Shown one piece after another: positions 47,123-57,200 of a stretch of 64,000 nt of DNA. The notes below the pieces were generated by a model. That model had not been told where the DNA came from. It searched no databases and saw only the letters and a list, made by a program, of their open reading frames with translations. A program made the position numbers and the translations under genes. Each line of letters starts with the position of its first letter. Position 1 is the first letter of the stretch. This DNA is from Leptolyngbya sp. O-77 (GTDB taxonomy: Bacteria > Cyanobacteriota > Cyanobacteriia > Elainellales > Elainellaceae), in the NCBI RefSeq assembly GCF_001548395.1, contig NZ_AP017367.1, forward strand, positions 5,121,001-5,185,000, given 5' to 3'.

Positions 47123-47232
47123 CTAGTGCAGTGTCACGGTTTAGTTTTAGGGTGATGCCTCGGCTCGTAGTCAGCGCTTCAGCGCTAAAGCGCTGACTAC
47201 CAACCTAAGTTCTAGCTGTGACATAGCACTAG
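47123..47232. mobile_element. 110-bp MITE-like element
   Basis: Terminal inverted repeats CTAGTGCAGTGTCAC (47123-47137) and GTGACATAGCACTAG (47218-47232) match at 13 of 15 positions. Inside is a perfect 13-bp stem, GTAGTCAGCGCTT (47167-47179) with AAGCGCTGACTAC (47188-47200). There is no frame for a transposase, so it would need one in trans. Confidence 0.8.
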
Positions 47233-47260
47233 GTTAGGGATTCCCTCGCCTAGTCTTTTT
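47228..47260 (+). terminator. Hairpin plus T-run between the 78-residue gene and chlP
   Basis: ACTAGG...CCTAGT with inner AGGG/CCCT stems is followed by CTTTTT on the plus strand. It shares its left arm with the right end of the MITE-like element. Confidence 0.6.
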
Positions 47261-47279
47261 GAGTTTCTAGCCTGGATTT

Positions 47280-48503
47280 TTAGGGAGCCAAGGCGTTGCC
47301 GCGCAGGAGACTGCCGATGGTTTTGGCGGTAATCTTAAGCTGCGTCAGTGGGTTGGCGGGCACGACTGTCTTGTACAAGTAGCTGTCGAAGGTCAGCTTT
47401 TGCACGTCGATGTCAGCACACATTTCCACAAAGGCTTCGCGGGTCGCATCGGAGCGATAAAACACGCGCTGAAGCAAATCCAACACCAGGTACGTTGCAC
47501 CGTAGGCTTTGTCCCAGCGCTTGATGTAAACCTTGAGGTCATCTTCCGTGGGAATGCGCTGACCCTTGTTAGACAGTTCCACAATCGTTTCGGCGCACAT
47601 GCGGCCCGACTTGGCCGCAAAGTAGATGCCTTCGCCGGAGGACTTGGTGACATAGCCAGCAGCATCGCCCACCAGCGCCACACGGCCCACCACCCGGCGG
47701 GGGCGGGGATGTTCGGGAATGGGGTGCGCTTCGACTTTGATGATTTCGCCGCCTTCTAGCTTGGCTGCGGCGCGTTGGCGAATGCCCGCTTGCAAATCTT
47801 TGATGCGGGACTTGTTCACCTTCATCGTGCCCGTGCCAACGGCAACGTGGTCGTATTTCGGGAAGACCCAGGCGTAGAAGTCAGGCGACACGTCATCGCC
47901 GACATACATTTCGGCTAGCTCGTGGTAATACGCCATTTTGTCTTGGGGCAGGCGAATACGCTCCTGGAAGGCGATCGCATAGTTATAGTCCCCCGCATCA
48001 ATGGCTTTGGCAACGCGAGAGTTTGCGCCGTCTGCACCGATCACCAGGTCAACTTGCAGGGTTTGGGCAGTGCCCTCCACGCTGCCGTTGGAGTGGTCGG
48101 CGTAGTGGAGGGTGTAGGGGTCGCTGCTGGTTTTCGGCAGATCCAATCCATAGACAGTGCCGTTGATTAGCTTTGCGCCGAGTTTGGCAGCGCGATCGCG
48201 CAAAAAGCCATCCAGCACTTCGCGGCGACACATGCCGATATATTCGTCATCCTTGAGTGTGCTGCCGATGTTGACCTCGATATTGGAGGGCGAGATCATT
48301 TTCATCTTGCGGACGCGGCGATCGATAATTTCTGGCGGCAGGTCAAATTCGCCTACCATGCAGAGCGGAATCGCCCCCCCGCAGGGTTTTGCGTTGTCTA
48401 ACTTGCGTTCAATGAGATAAGTTTCGATACCTGCTTTTGCTAGGGTCTCGGCAGCGGAAGAACCTGCCGGCCCGGAACCAACGACAGCAACCCGTAGAGC
48501 CAA
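47280..48503 (-). CDS. chlP: Geranylgeranyl diphosphate/chlorophyll reductase
   Basis: ChlP reduces the geranylgeranyl group to phytyl for chlorophyll a, tocopherol and phylloquinone. This 407-residue flavoprotein starts with the FAD motif RVAVVGSGPAGSSAAETLAK, has LDNAKPCGGAIPLCMVGEF, VIGADGANSRVAKAI, and VALVGDAAGYVTKSSGEGIYF, all typical of cyanobacterial ChlP. The C-terminal region ends with LKITAKTIGSLLRG. It is monocistronic here. Confidence 0.96.
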   Translation of the reverse strand: MALRVAVVGSGPAGSSAAETLAKAGIETYLIERKLDNAKPCGGAIPLCMVGEFDLPPEIIDRRVRKMKMISPSNIEVNIGSTLKDDEYIGMCRREVLDGFLRDRAAKLGAKLINGTVYGLDLPKTSSDPYTLHYADHSNGSVEGTAQTLQVDLVIGADGANSRVAKAIDAGDYNYAIAFQERIRLPQDKMAYYHELAEMYVGDDVSPDFYAWVFPKYDHVAVGTGTMKVNKSRIKDLQAGIRQRAAAKLEGGEIIKVEAHPIPEHPRPRRVVGRVALVGDAAGYVTKSSGEGIYFAAKSGRMCAETIVELSNKGQRIPTEDDLKVYIKRWDKAYGATYLVLDLLQRVFYRSDATREAFVEMCADIDVQKLTFDSYLYKTVVPANPLTQLKITAKTIGSLLRGNALAP

Positions 48504-48756
48504 AGGTCGTCTCCCAAACTTTCATATAAAGCGTACGAATGGCATCGTAGCATGAGCGGAGAGCCTGATTCAGCAAGGGTTTTGGGGATATGGCGAAATT
48601 GAAACAGACTGTAACTTATCGTTACGAGAATTAAGCCACAGCAGGATTTCTCTGCATCCCTCACCCTTTGCTCAGCAAGGCTTTCAGAGATTTCCCCAAA
48701 AGTATTGAAAATTGTCAATGGCGATCTCCAGTTTTCCTGCAACTTACTGGAACGGG

Positions 48757-49260
48757 CTAGCTGGGCGATCGCAGTTTTAGATGCTTGGGCGGATTCTGTG
48801 GCGAGTCGTTTGGCAAGTCCTTGGGTAAGTTGTCTGCTTGGAGCAAGTCTGACGGCACTTGCTTGGTCAGCCATACTAGAAAGTTGCCCAACGTGCCCTC
48901 TAGCAGTTCCTCCAAATCCCCTTCCAGAAACACCTCGAAGGCTTGTTGGACATCTTCATAGAGCGACAGTTCCCAATCAAACCAGCACACCTGCGTCCAG
49001 TGCAAATCCGCTTCTAGGCGATCGCCCGGCAGCAGTTTCCCAAAGGGTAGTCCCGAATATTGCTCCAACTGCTGAGCCGCAAAGTTAACGACCGCTTCTG
49101 CAACGCCCAGCGATTTGCCGTAGGTGTGAAACCATTCCTGGGGGCTGAGGCATGGCCGCCGCTGGAGCGATCGCACCACCCGCCGCCGCATTGCCAGATC
49201 AGGACGCAGGGCTGTGTAGCTACGCAAGCTATAGAACCAGTTTCGGAGCCGATGCCACAT
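48757..49260 (-). CDS. Hypothetical protein, cyanobacterial
   Basis: I start at ATG 49260 (MWHRLRNWFYSLRSY), giving 167 residues; the longer frame adds 18. The sequence is basic at the N-terminus, then has CLSPQEWFHTYGKSLGVAEA and an acidic LSLYEDVQQAFEVFLEGDLEE, ending in a Pro/Lys/Asp tail of repeated PKDLPND-like units. There is no signal peptide, and I do not recognise the family. Confidence 0.65.
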   Translation of the reverse strand: MWHRLRNWFYSLRSYTALRPDLAMRRRVVRSLQRRPCLSPQEWFHTYGKSLGVAEAVVNFAAQQLEQYSGLPFGKLLPGDRLEADLHWTQVCWFDWELSLYEDVQQAFEVFLEGDLEELLEGTLGNFLVWLTKQVPSDLLQADNLPKDLPNDSPQNPPKHLKLRSPS

Positions 49261-49409
49261 AGACGCAGGAGATGGGTAAAAACCCAGAGGGCACTTTCCA
49301 CAAAGTATTCCCATTTGACGGGGAATCTCTCAGAAGGGGCCTGATCCCCAAGGCAGAGATTGCCACCCCAAAACCCGCGCCAGTCTCTTACTTCGTCCTA
49401 TTACTCCGT

Positions 49410-50219
49410 CTACTCCGTCGCGTTCAGATCAAAAATCACATCCTGTTCCAGATCAAAAATGTGGTCGTAGTCAAAAATGAGTGAATTCGGGTGGCGCATC
49501 AGCGAAAAGCCAAAGTTCGAGACGACATCAGTCGTAAACGTCGCCATCACCAGTTCAACCAGCCGCTTTTCGGGAATTTCTGGTTCCTGTACAAAGTAAT
49601 TTCGCCGTGCAAAAAATACGCCCTCATCCTTGGGCACGACGATACTATTGACCCGATGGGCGTATTGAATCGGCTTAATATAAGTGGCAATAAATTCGTC
49701 CTGGTTGCGCTGGAGGCGATACAGCTTTTCATGCTGATACCAGCTCATGCGAAACATCATCTTTAGCAGCTCAAAGCCCAGCACATAGCTGAACACGTTG
49801 TTACGCTCCTCCGTGCTGAACACCAGCCGCAGCGCCGATTCCAGGTATAAATCTGGCTGTCGCCGCGCATCCTGGGCGGAATGTACATAAAACTGACGAA
49901 TGTAGCGCCGCAGCATTCCTGCATCTAGCTCGGTGGCGATGCGAAATTCTTTGAGATAATCCCGCACGCGCTGCTCGGTTTCTTTGTCCTCCAGCTTGCG
50001 CGACACCAGCCCATCGGCGGTGTAGTCATCGAGAAACTCTGCCTGCACCTCTGGCGACGCTGCACACATTAAATGACATAGTGACAGCACATAGCGTCGC
50101 TGATGCCAGGGCAGGCTTTCTACCCAAATCTTTGCCTCAGGCGGCAGCTTGTTGAGAATGCTCCCGGCTGTGCCGTCTCGATAAAAACCGTTGCGTCGGG
50201 GAGGTCGGGGTTTTGCCAT
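49410..50219 (-). CDS. Conserved cyanobacterial protein of unknown function
   Basis: A 269-residue, mostly helical cytoplasmic protein. Blocks include WVESLPWHQRRYVLSLCHLM, RDYLKEFRIATELDAGMLRR, and FSTEERNNVFSYVLGFELLKMMF. The C-terminus has NSLIFDYDHIFDLEQDVIF. Composition and codon use match the neighbours, so it is a real gene, but I cannot assign a family. Confidence 0.75.
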   Translation of the reverse strand: MAKPRPPRRNGFYRDGTAGSILNKLPPEAKIWVESLPWHQRRYVLSLCHLMCAASPEVQAEFLDDYTADGLVSRKLEDKETEQRVRDYLKEFRIATELDAGMLRRYIRQFYVHSAQDARRQPDLYLESALRLVFSTEERNNVFSYVLGFELLKMMFRMSWYQHEKLYRLQRNQDEFIATYIKPIQYAHRVNSIVVPKDEGVFFARRNYFVQEPEIPEKRLVELVMATFTTDVVSNFGFSLMRHPNSLIFDYDHIFDLEQDVIFDLNATE

Positions 50220-50773
50220 AGAAGGGCAAACGGTCTAGCGCCAATAAAGAGCCGTCGAGGGTTGATGAATTGCGATATTTCTATAATTTAACGTTTACTG
50301 CCGGATGCCTACCCAGTTTAATGGCTACCCAGTTGGCCTGCAATGACTCTGTTAAAAGGGCGATCGCCCTTCATCCAACTCTTCATCCACCCGTTCTATC
50401 CAACCCCCACTCGCGTTCCCATTAGCCCACCCGCTCCAAGTATTTACGGATATCGAACAAAAAGCATGAACTTTTATCTCGATTTCCCAGTCACTCCGTG
50501 TAAGGCCGCTTCATCTTTTCCATTCGTTTAGACAAATTAGAACTTACGCAGTTGGACGATTTCTTGCGGGCCAGCCCGTGAAAAATCGTCCAAAACCCAG
50601 AAAACCTATCGCAAGTGCGTAAGTCCTGATTTTTTTGGGTTTGGTTTGGGGCGGGAGGGGATTGGCAGACCGCTTATGCATGCCTAAGCCGCTGTGTCTT
50701 GCCAGCCCGATCTCAGATAAAGACACTTGTGCCTTTTCTGGAAAAAGCTAAGCGACCCGGCTGCTACAAAGCT
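50220..50773. other. Intergenic region with a MITE-like copy
   Basis: This 554-bp gap is non-coding apart from short noise frames and contains the repeat at 50540-50631. The remaining sequence is C/T-rich near 50370-50440 without recognisable motifs. Confidence 0.5.
50540..50631. repeat. MITE-like palindromic element, copy 2
   Basis: It is inverted relative to the copy at 6121-6208. The ends are CTTACGCA (50543-50550) and TGCGTAAG (50616-50623), extended as ACTTACGCA(G/C)TTG, with an inner GGACGATTTCTTG/GAAAAATCGTCC hairpin. Compensating changes in the stem relative to copy 1 (GGACAATTT against GGACGATTT, matched on the other arm) preserve pairing. Confidence 0.8.
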
Positions 50774-52519
50774 CTACAAATCCACAGACTTGACCACAGG
50801 CAGCATCACCCGCGACGGCGCGTCCGTTGTGCCAGAATACACCGACACCGTAATCACCCGCGCATCGATCAGTTGGCTGTCGGCAGGGAGCGTGCCGCCG
50901 CCCGCATTCACCGGATAGGCAGGCGAACTGGCACCGCTGAGGCTGAGCCGCAGGGCACTGCCCTTAGGAAGCTGGATGCAGGTGGGCTGGAGGGCGATCG
51001 TGTAGCGTGGCGCAGGCTGGGCGGGATAGTGCGTGCCAATTCGCAGATAGCCCTGGGTGAATTGCAGCACCGTGCCGTTGGGCTTCACTTCCGATAGCGC
51101 TGCGCTCAGGTCAAAGCTAAAGGTGTCGGCGTTGCAGCACACGTCCACCAAAATTTCTCCAGCGATCAGCAGGTCATCGGCAAGCGGTTCGCTGGTGTAG
51201 GTGACGACATCCGTGCGGCTGTCCAGCGCCGCCCGATCGACTGGGCCCGGCGGCACAGTGGCATGGCCGCCCAGCGCGGGCACGGGTCGCCACGGGTCGT
51301 GAACAAAGCTGTCGGGCACTGCGGCTCCCCCGTCAACATCCACCGCCGACGCACCCATTTGGGGAGTCAGCGTGCCGTGGCCGTCGCCCATCGCCGCCAG
51401 ACCGTCGCTGGCCAGCCAGAGCGGCGTTTTGGGCGGATTGGGAAACGCACCGAGCGATCGCCACTGGTTGCTGCCCAAATCAAACAAATGCACCGGCGAC
51501 TCGTACATTAGCTCAGAATCAATGCCCTTGAGAAACTGGTCAAACCAGCGGATCTGCACCTGGTCAATCGGTGAACTGGCCGCCGGGCCATAGTCCACGC
51601 TGCCGACGCGCCGCCCCCAGGGCAGGTGCGCCCAGGGCCCCACCCAAAGGTGCTGGAGATAGCTGCTGCGGGCCGCCATCGAGCGATAGAGCCGCAGCGT
51701 GCCCCGCAGGTGCGTATCAAACCAGCCGCCGATGTGCAGCATGGGCAGATCTACTTCACCCCAATAGGTCTTGGGCGAGAGCCGTCGCCAATAGTCGGCC
51801 GTGGGGTCAGGGTTGCTCAGCCAGTCGTGATAGAAAGAGTCGGGCGCGAGGCGTTCCAGTAGTTCCGAGCGGGGGCAGACCGGATCGACCTTAAACGGCG
51901 CATGGGCAACTGCATACAGCGCTTCGTAAGCCTCTGGATCGCCCTGGCGGCGGGCGGTTTCGCTGGCCAGTTGCAGCGCCCAACTGAGATTGTTCTGATA
52001 GCAAAAGGCTCCGCCTTCGTAGGCCCAGTCGGCGTAGAGGTCAAAGGCGACCATGCTGGGGCAGATGGTTCGCAGGGCAGCAGGTTGGGCGATCGCCGCG
52101 TAGAGCTGGGTCATGCCCTGATAGGAAAAGCCATACATCCCCACCTGTCCCGTGCTACCCGGAAGCTGGGAGGCCCATTCCACCGTGTCGGCTCCGTCCT
52201 CGATCTCGTGGGCAAACAGACTAAACTCGCCCTCCGAAGTGCCCCGCCCGCGCACGTCCTGAATCACCACGATGTAGCCGTGGGCGGCATACCAGGCGGG
52301 ATGAGCATAGACCACCGTAGAGGCGATCGCCCGTCCGTAGGGCTGGCGCATCAGCAGCACTGGGAACGGCCCCTCTGCATCGGGATAATAGACATCCGCA
52401 TCCAGCCGCACCCGATCGCGGGTGTACATCGACGCGGTTTTCTTAGGCAGCACAGGCAGCATGGCGAAATCGCGGGGAGAAGGGGGCACTATAAGCAGGG
52501 AGTGATCGGAGGACAACAT
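50774..52519 (-). CDS. CocE/NonD-family serine hydrolase (peptidase S15)
   Basis: A 581-residue alpha/beta hydrolase with RLDADVYYPDAEGPFPVLLM, the oxyanion Tyr in MRQPYGRA, VIQDVRGRGTSEGEF, and the nucleophile elbow GMYGFSYQGM. The C-terminal jelly-roll (X-Pro dipeptidyl-peptidase C domain) runs from about residue 370 to the end. Such enzymes hydrolyse acyl esters or amides; the substrate is unknown. The first ~19 residues are weakly supported; Met20 or Met31 (MYTRDRVRLDAD) could be the real start. There is no signal peptide. Confidence 0.88.
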   Translation of the reverse strand: MLSSDHSLLIVPPSPRDFAMLPVLPKKTASMYTRDRVRLDADVYYPDAEGPFPVLLMRQPYGRAIASTVVYAHPAWYAAHGYIVVIQDVRGRGTSEGEFSLFAHEIEDGADTVEWASQLPGSTGQVGMYGFSYQGMTQLYAAIAQPAALRTICPSMVAFDLYADWAYEGGAFCYQNNLSWALQLASETARRQGDPEAYEALYAVAHAPFKVDPVCPRSELLERLAPDSFYHDWLSNPDPTADYWRRLSPKTYWGEVDLPMLHIGGWFDTHLRGTLRLYRSMAARSSYLQHLWVGPWAHLPWGRRVGSVDYGPAASSPIDQVQIRWFDQFLKGIDSELMYESPVHLFDLGSNQWRSLGAFPNPPKTPLWLASDGLAAMGDGHGTLTPQMGASAVDVDGGAAVPDSFVHDPWRPVPALGGHATVPPGPVDRAALDSRTDVVTYTSEPLADDLLIAGEILVDVCCNADTFSFDLSAALSEVKPNGTVLQFTQGYLRIGTHYPAQPAPRYTIALQPTCIQLPKGSALRLSLSGASSPAYPVNAGGGTLPADSQLIDARVITVSVYSGTTDAPSRVMLPVVKSVDL

Positions 52520-53038
52520 CAGGAACCCTCAATGACTGGACTGGAAGATTTAGCTTCACCTCAAGCTAGCTTCACAAATCGTCAACTGGGGGAAAACGCG
52601 GAGCGCCTTACAAAAAGTTTCCAGAATTGTAAGGAATTTTCAGCATCAACAATGAATCTTGTTAGTATCATGAGCGCCGTTGAAAATCCTGCACAAGGAC
52701 TGGCATAGGTCTGTGCGGGTTTCGCATAGAGAGTTGCAGAGAGTTGCGGAGAGTTGCACAGACCCAGATAGGGACAAGGCGCAACTTGCTAGGTTCACAG
52801 GCACTTTCAACGCTATTCATCACTCCTGGCTCATCGCGGTTGGAACCTAAACTGGGGCTGAATCTCGCTCAGCGGCGACCCATCTCTCTAGATCTAGAAG
52901 TTTCCAACCCATGTTTCCCTAACGTTGATCCCACTGAGTTTCGGTCACTGAGTTTTGGTCACTGAGTTTTGACCGAATTCCCAATCCGTTCCCAGGCAGG
53001 CTCTCAAGCTAACTACGAGTCAATTCAAGGATATTCCT
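52520..53038. other. Intergenic region with tandem repeats
   Basis: This 519-bp divergent gap has a three-unit 14-bp tandem CACTGAGTTTTGGT at 52932-52973 and a three-unit GAGAGTTGC tandem near 52729-52758. Promoters of both flanking genes should lie here. I see no coding frame. Confidence 0.5.
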
Positions 53039-53764
53039 ATGAGAAATCGACGATTTCAATATAAGCGGTTGGGGCTGTTGCTGGCACTGTCCACCGGGCT
53101 GAGCTGTGTGTCGCTGGGGTTGCCGCTTCAGCGGGCCCTGGCCAACGGCTGGATTCTCTATCAGGAGGGGAATTTGCAACCACTGGTGGGGACGCACACC
53201 TTTGCGGGGACAGCAGGGCAAACCGTGGCGATCGCCCTTCGCGTCAATGGCTTCACGGGCGCAGTAACGCTGATTGCCCCCAATGGCGATGAAATCGCCA
53301 GCAATGAATACTACGGGCGTTCCGGCGTTCCCACGATTGTAACGACTCTGCCCAGCAGCGGCGCATACAAAATCCTGGCGCGATCGCCCTACGGCCAGGC
53401 CGGCACTTACACCGTCAACGTGCGTGTGGCGACCGCCTACGATTTGGCATTTTCGCGGGGCGTTCAGTTGAACCAGCAGGGTGACTATGCTGGGGCGATC
53501 GCCGCCTTTAATGAAGCCATTCGGGCCGACCCGCAAAATCCCGATGCCTATGTAGAACTCGGCGACTTGCTCTATGCCGAGGCGATGCGACTCAAGCCGG
53601 AGGAAGTTCGCAGCATTGTGTCTGCCTATGAACAAGCCGCCGCTGCCTACGAACGGCAGGGCAACCAGGAAATGGCGCAAATGCTGCGCGAGCAGATCGC
53701 CGCGATTCGCTCAGAGGTCAGCCCCGTCACCTCAGAGCCGCTGCCAGAGGGGGGCGTTCGATAG
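53039..53764 (+). CDS. Exported protein with beta-sandwich and TPR
   Basis: This 241-residue protein has a signal peptide (about 1-35, RLGLLLALSTGLSCVSLGL, cleavage near ALA). A PPC-like beta-sandwich (LVGTHTFAGTAGQTVAIALR, VTLIAPNGDEIASNEYYGRS, GTYTVNVRV) spans about 45-135. One TPR unit (AFSRGVQLNQQGDYAGAIAA, FNEAIRADPQNPDAYVELGD) and a helical Glu-rich tail follow. It is probably periplasmic and involved in protein interaction. A strong terminator follows. Confidence 0.78.
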   Translation: MRNRRFQYKRLGLLLALSTGLSCVSLGLPLQRALANGWILYQEGNLQPLVGTHTFAGTAGQTVAIALRVNGFTGAVTLIAPNGDEIASNEYYGRSGVPTIVTTLPSSGAYKILARSPYGQAGTYTVNVRVATAYDLAFSRGVQLNQQGDYAGAIAAFNEAIRADPQNPDAYVELGDLLYAEAMRLKPEEVRSIVSAYEQAAAAYERQGNQEMAQMLREQIAAIRSEVSPVTSEPLPEGGVR

Positions 53765-53859
53765 CTTGCCAAAAGGCTCTGTGGTTCGAGATTGTCGGCT
53801 GGAATGCCAAGCCCTGAAGTATCCAGATTTCGAGACAACGTAACGTTTCTTCTGCAAAG

Positions 53860-53882
53860 GCCGCGGCAGCGCGGCTTTTTTT
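53860..53882 (+). terminator. Rho-independent terminator
   Basis: GCCGCG and CGCGGC pair around GCAG, followed by TTTTTTT. It lies 96 bp after the TPR-protein stop. Confidence 0.88.
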
Positions 53883-54225
53883 GTGTTTGCGACTCTGCTT
53901 TATAGCCCCCTGTAGGGGTGTATCCAGCAGAACTTACCGTTTTGGGCACTTTCTGAGAGTATCGGTAGCAGCTTGGCACCCGCCGGGGTTCTCCGGGCAC
54001 AATGGCTTGCCTGTTCGCGGTTCGTTGTTCTTGCGCCAGCTTTTTAAGAGGCAGGACACACGCACTGGCAACGAGATTGTCAAGTTTTGGATGATTTCTC
54101 GCAGGCCGCGCCTACAAGCAGGCCGCGCCTACAAGAAGTCAGACGACTGCGTAAGTCTAAGAGAGTTTGCTTTAGAAAAGCAGCTTAGCGCCTATCTGTA
54201 GAGCCAAACCTATCGGTGATCTTCG
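53883..54225. other. Leader region of the sensor-phosphorylase fusion gene
   Basis: This 343-bp region contains the degraded MITE-like copy at 54081-54157 with a 17-bp tandem duplication. A possible promoter TTGCTT-N17-TATCTG around 54166-54194 is weak. Confidence 0.4.
54081..54157. repeat. Degraded MITE-like element, copy 3, with a 17-bp tandem
   Basis: AAGTTTTGGATGATTTCTCG at the left and GACTGCGTAAGTCTAA at the right resemble the copies at 6121 and 50540. The centre is replaced by GCAGGCCGCGCCTACAA twice (54101-54117 and 54118-54134). It sits just upstream of the fusion gene. Confidence 0.6.
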
Positions 54226-57200
54226 ATGATGCGACTCCAGCGATTTTTCCCAGCGTTTTGCCTTGCGCTTTGCTCCACAGCCGCGCCGATGTTGCTGTTC
54301 AGCCCTGTGGCGATTGCCGCAGAGATCGCTCCGCGAATCGCCCAGACCGCTCCTGCCCAGCCCAGCCTGGTGCTTGCCGAAACCGTCCTGAACCCGACAG
54401 CACCCGATGTTGTAGAAGACTTGCTGGCAGAAGACCTGGACGTGCGGATCGACGGTTCGCCCACCATGTTGCCCATCAACCAGGCGCTGAAGAAATATTA
54501 CGAACAAGAGGTCGCAGGCAGCGAAGTCACCATCGATGCCAGTGGCACGGAAGCAGCGATCGAGAAACTGATCGACGGTGAAATCGACCTGGCGGCGATC
54601 GCCCGTCCCCTCACCCGCACCGAAAAAGCGCAGGGGCTAAAGGAAATTCCCATCAGCCTGGAAAAGATCGCCGTCATCGTTGGCAAAAACAATCCGTTTG
54701 ACGGCGTGCTGACGGTGGATCAGTTCGCCCAGATCTTTCGCGGCGAAATCACCGACTGGTCAGAAGTCGGCGGCGAACCAGGCGCGATCCGCTTCATCGA
54801 TCGCCCGCTGGATAGCGACACCCGACTGGCGCTGGGCAAATACGGCATTTTGCGCGAGGGCGAGGTAGCGCTGGGCGAAAATGTGGTGCAGCTCGAAAAA
54901 GACGACACCGCCGAGGTGATTCGCCTGCTGGGCAAAGACGGCATCAGCTATGCGATCGCCAGCCAGCTTACCAACCAGACCAAAGCCCGCCCGGTGAAAA
55001 TCGGCGTGCTGCAAGAAACCCTGCCCGAAGACGCGATTTATCCCTACACCGTGCCCCGTGGCTATGCCTATCGCGATGGCAGCGCGGCGATCGCCTCTTT
55101 TCTGGGACTGGCGCAGGGCGAAACCGGACAGTCGGCCATTGCCGCCGCCAAGCTAGAAGAGGCAAAGGCGATCGCCACCGGCCGCGTGGTCAAGAAAGTT
55201 GCGGAACCCGTGGTCGAAACCGTGGCCCAGGCAGCCGATGATGCCGTCGTGGCAGAGCGACGCGGACTTCCCGGCTGGCTGTGGCTGCTGCTGCCGCTGG
55301 CGCTGCTGGCGCTGGCGGCCCGCTGGCTGGGGGGCTGGCTGGCTAAGCGCGGCCCGGCGGTCAAGGATGTGCAGCAGTCGTCGATGGTTCCCCCACCTGC
55401 ACCCAAGACAGAAACCCAGGTGGAACCTGTAGTTACGGAAACGGTGGAACCTGTGGTTACGGAAACGGTCGCCGTAGAACCCGTCGTTGCGCCGCAGCCC
55501 GTGATGGAACCCGTCGTTCCTGCGGAGCCTGTGGTCGCTCCTCGCGTGGTGGACGTGCCTACGCTGTTTATCCAGGCCTCCAAGCTGGTGGAAAGTGGCC
55601 GCTATGCCGAAGCGCTGCCCTACCTGGATGAGGTCGTCGAGGCAGAATCCAACGACGCGCAGATCTGGCTGAATCGGGGGCTGGCCCTGGCGGGGTTGGG
55701 CCGTCGAGAACCTGCTATCGAAAGCTTTGACCGGGCGATCGCCCTCCAGCCCGACCTCACTGAAGCCTGGATCGGCAAGGGCGAAACCTTGGTGCTGCTG
55801 GGTCGTGAGGACGATGCCCGGGCCGCGTTTAATAAAGTCGTGGAACTGCGCCCGACCTTTGTGCGCCCTGGCTATACCCCTGTTCCTATTGTCACGCCAG
55901 AGCCAGAGGTAATCGCGCCCGTGCCCACAGAGTCGCCTGCAGTGACGGAACCTGAAATTGTAGAACTAATCAGCACCGAAGAGGTGATTGAGCTGGCAGA
56001 GCAGCCCGTTTCCGAAGCGCCTGTGGCCGACTCCTTTGAAGCGCTGAAGGAATCGGTTGAAGAAGCCGTTGCGCCAGTCGTGGAATCGGTTGTGGAACCT
56101 GTAGCGGAAACGATTGAGCCGAAGATTGACACAGCAACGGAAACGATAACGGAAACAGTGAGCGAACCTGTTGTGGAACCCATCATGGAACCTGTTGTGG
56201 AACCCATCATGGAACCCATCGTGGAACCCGTGATAGAACCCATCGCAGAAGCAGTTCCAGAAACGCCTGTGGAACCAGCGGGTGGAACGCTGAAGCAAGC
56301 CTTTTTGGACGCGCTGATGCACTATTGCGGCAAGACCCTCGACACAGCGGAACCTTGGGATAAGTACATGGCGCTGTCCTACGTGGTGCGCGATCGCCTG
56401 CTTGCCCTGAGAACACCAGAGACGGATTGGGCCACCCTGGGCGATCGCCTGGTGATTGAGCTTTCGGCAGAATATCTCCCCGGGCCTCACTTAGCCAATA
56501 ATCTGTTCGCAATGGGCCTGTCGCCCGAAGCGCAGACTTCGCTGGCAGAACTGGGCATTCCCCTGGAGGATTTGATCGCGCTGGAAGAAGAACCTGGTCT
56601 GGGCCGCGGCGGGCTGGGTCGGCTGATGATTTGCTACCTCGATTCGCTGGCGACGGCCACCATCCCGGCGATCGGCTATGGCATCCGCTACGAGTTCGGC
56701 ATTTTCGACCAGGACTTCAGCGACGGCTGGCAGGTCGAAGTGGTGGACGAATGGCTGAAAAACGGCAACCCCTGGGAAATTGAGCGCCCGGAAGCAGCGG
56801 TGAACGTGCTGTTTGGCGGCCGCAGCGAAGCCTACATGGATGCCGACGGGCGCTATCGGATGCGCTGGGTGCCCGACGAAGCCATTCGCGCCATTCCCTA
56901 CGACACGCTGATTCCGGGCTATCGCTCTGGCGCGGCCAGCCTGCTGCGCCTGTGGAAAGCAGAAACTGACGAAAACCTGTCGAAGGTGCTGTATCCCAGC
57001 GACATGGAGGAATATGGCAAGGAAGTGCGGCTGCGGCAGCAGTTCTTCTTTGTGTCGGCCTCGCTGCAAGACGCGATTCGCCGGCACCTGGAGGCAGGCG
57101 GCAGCATCGACACCTTGCCAGATCGGATCACCATCCAGATCAACGACACTGACCCGATCATCGCCATCCCCGAACTGATGCGCCTGCTGATGGACGGGCA

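Noticed and set aside
51902..52708. Plus-strand frame of 268 codons
   Set aside because: It is antisense to the CocE-type hydrolase and lacks motifs.
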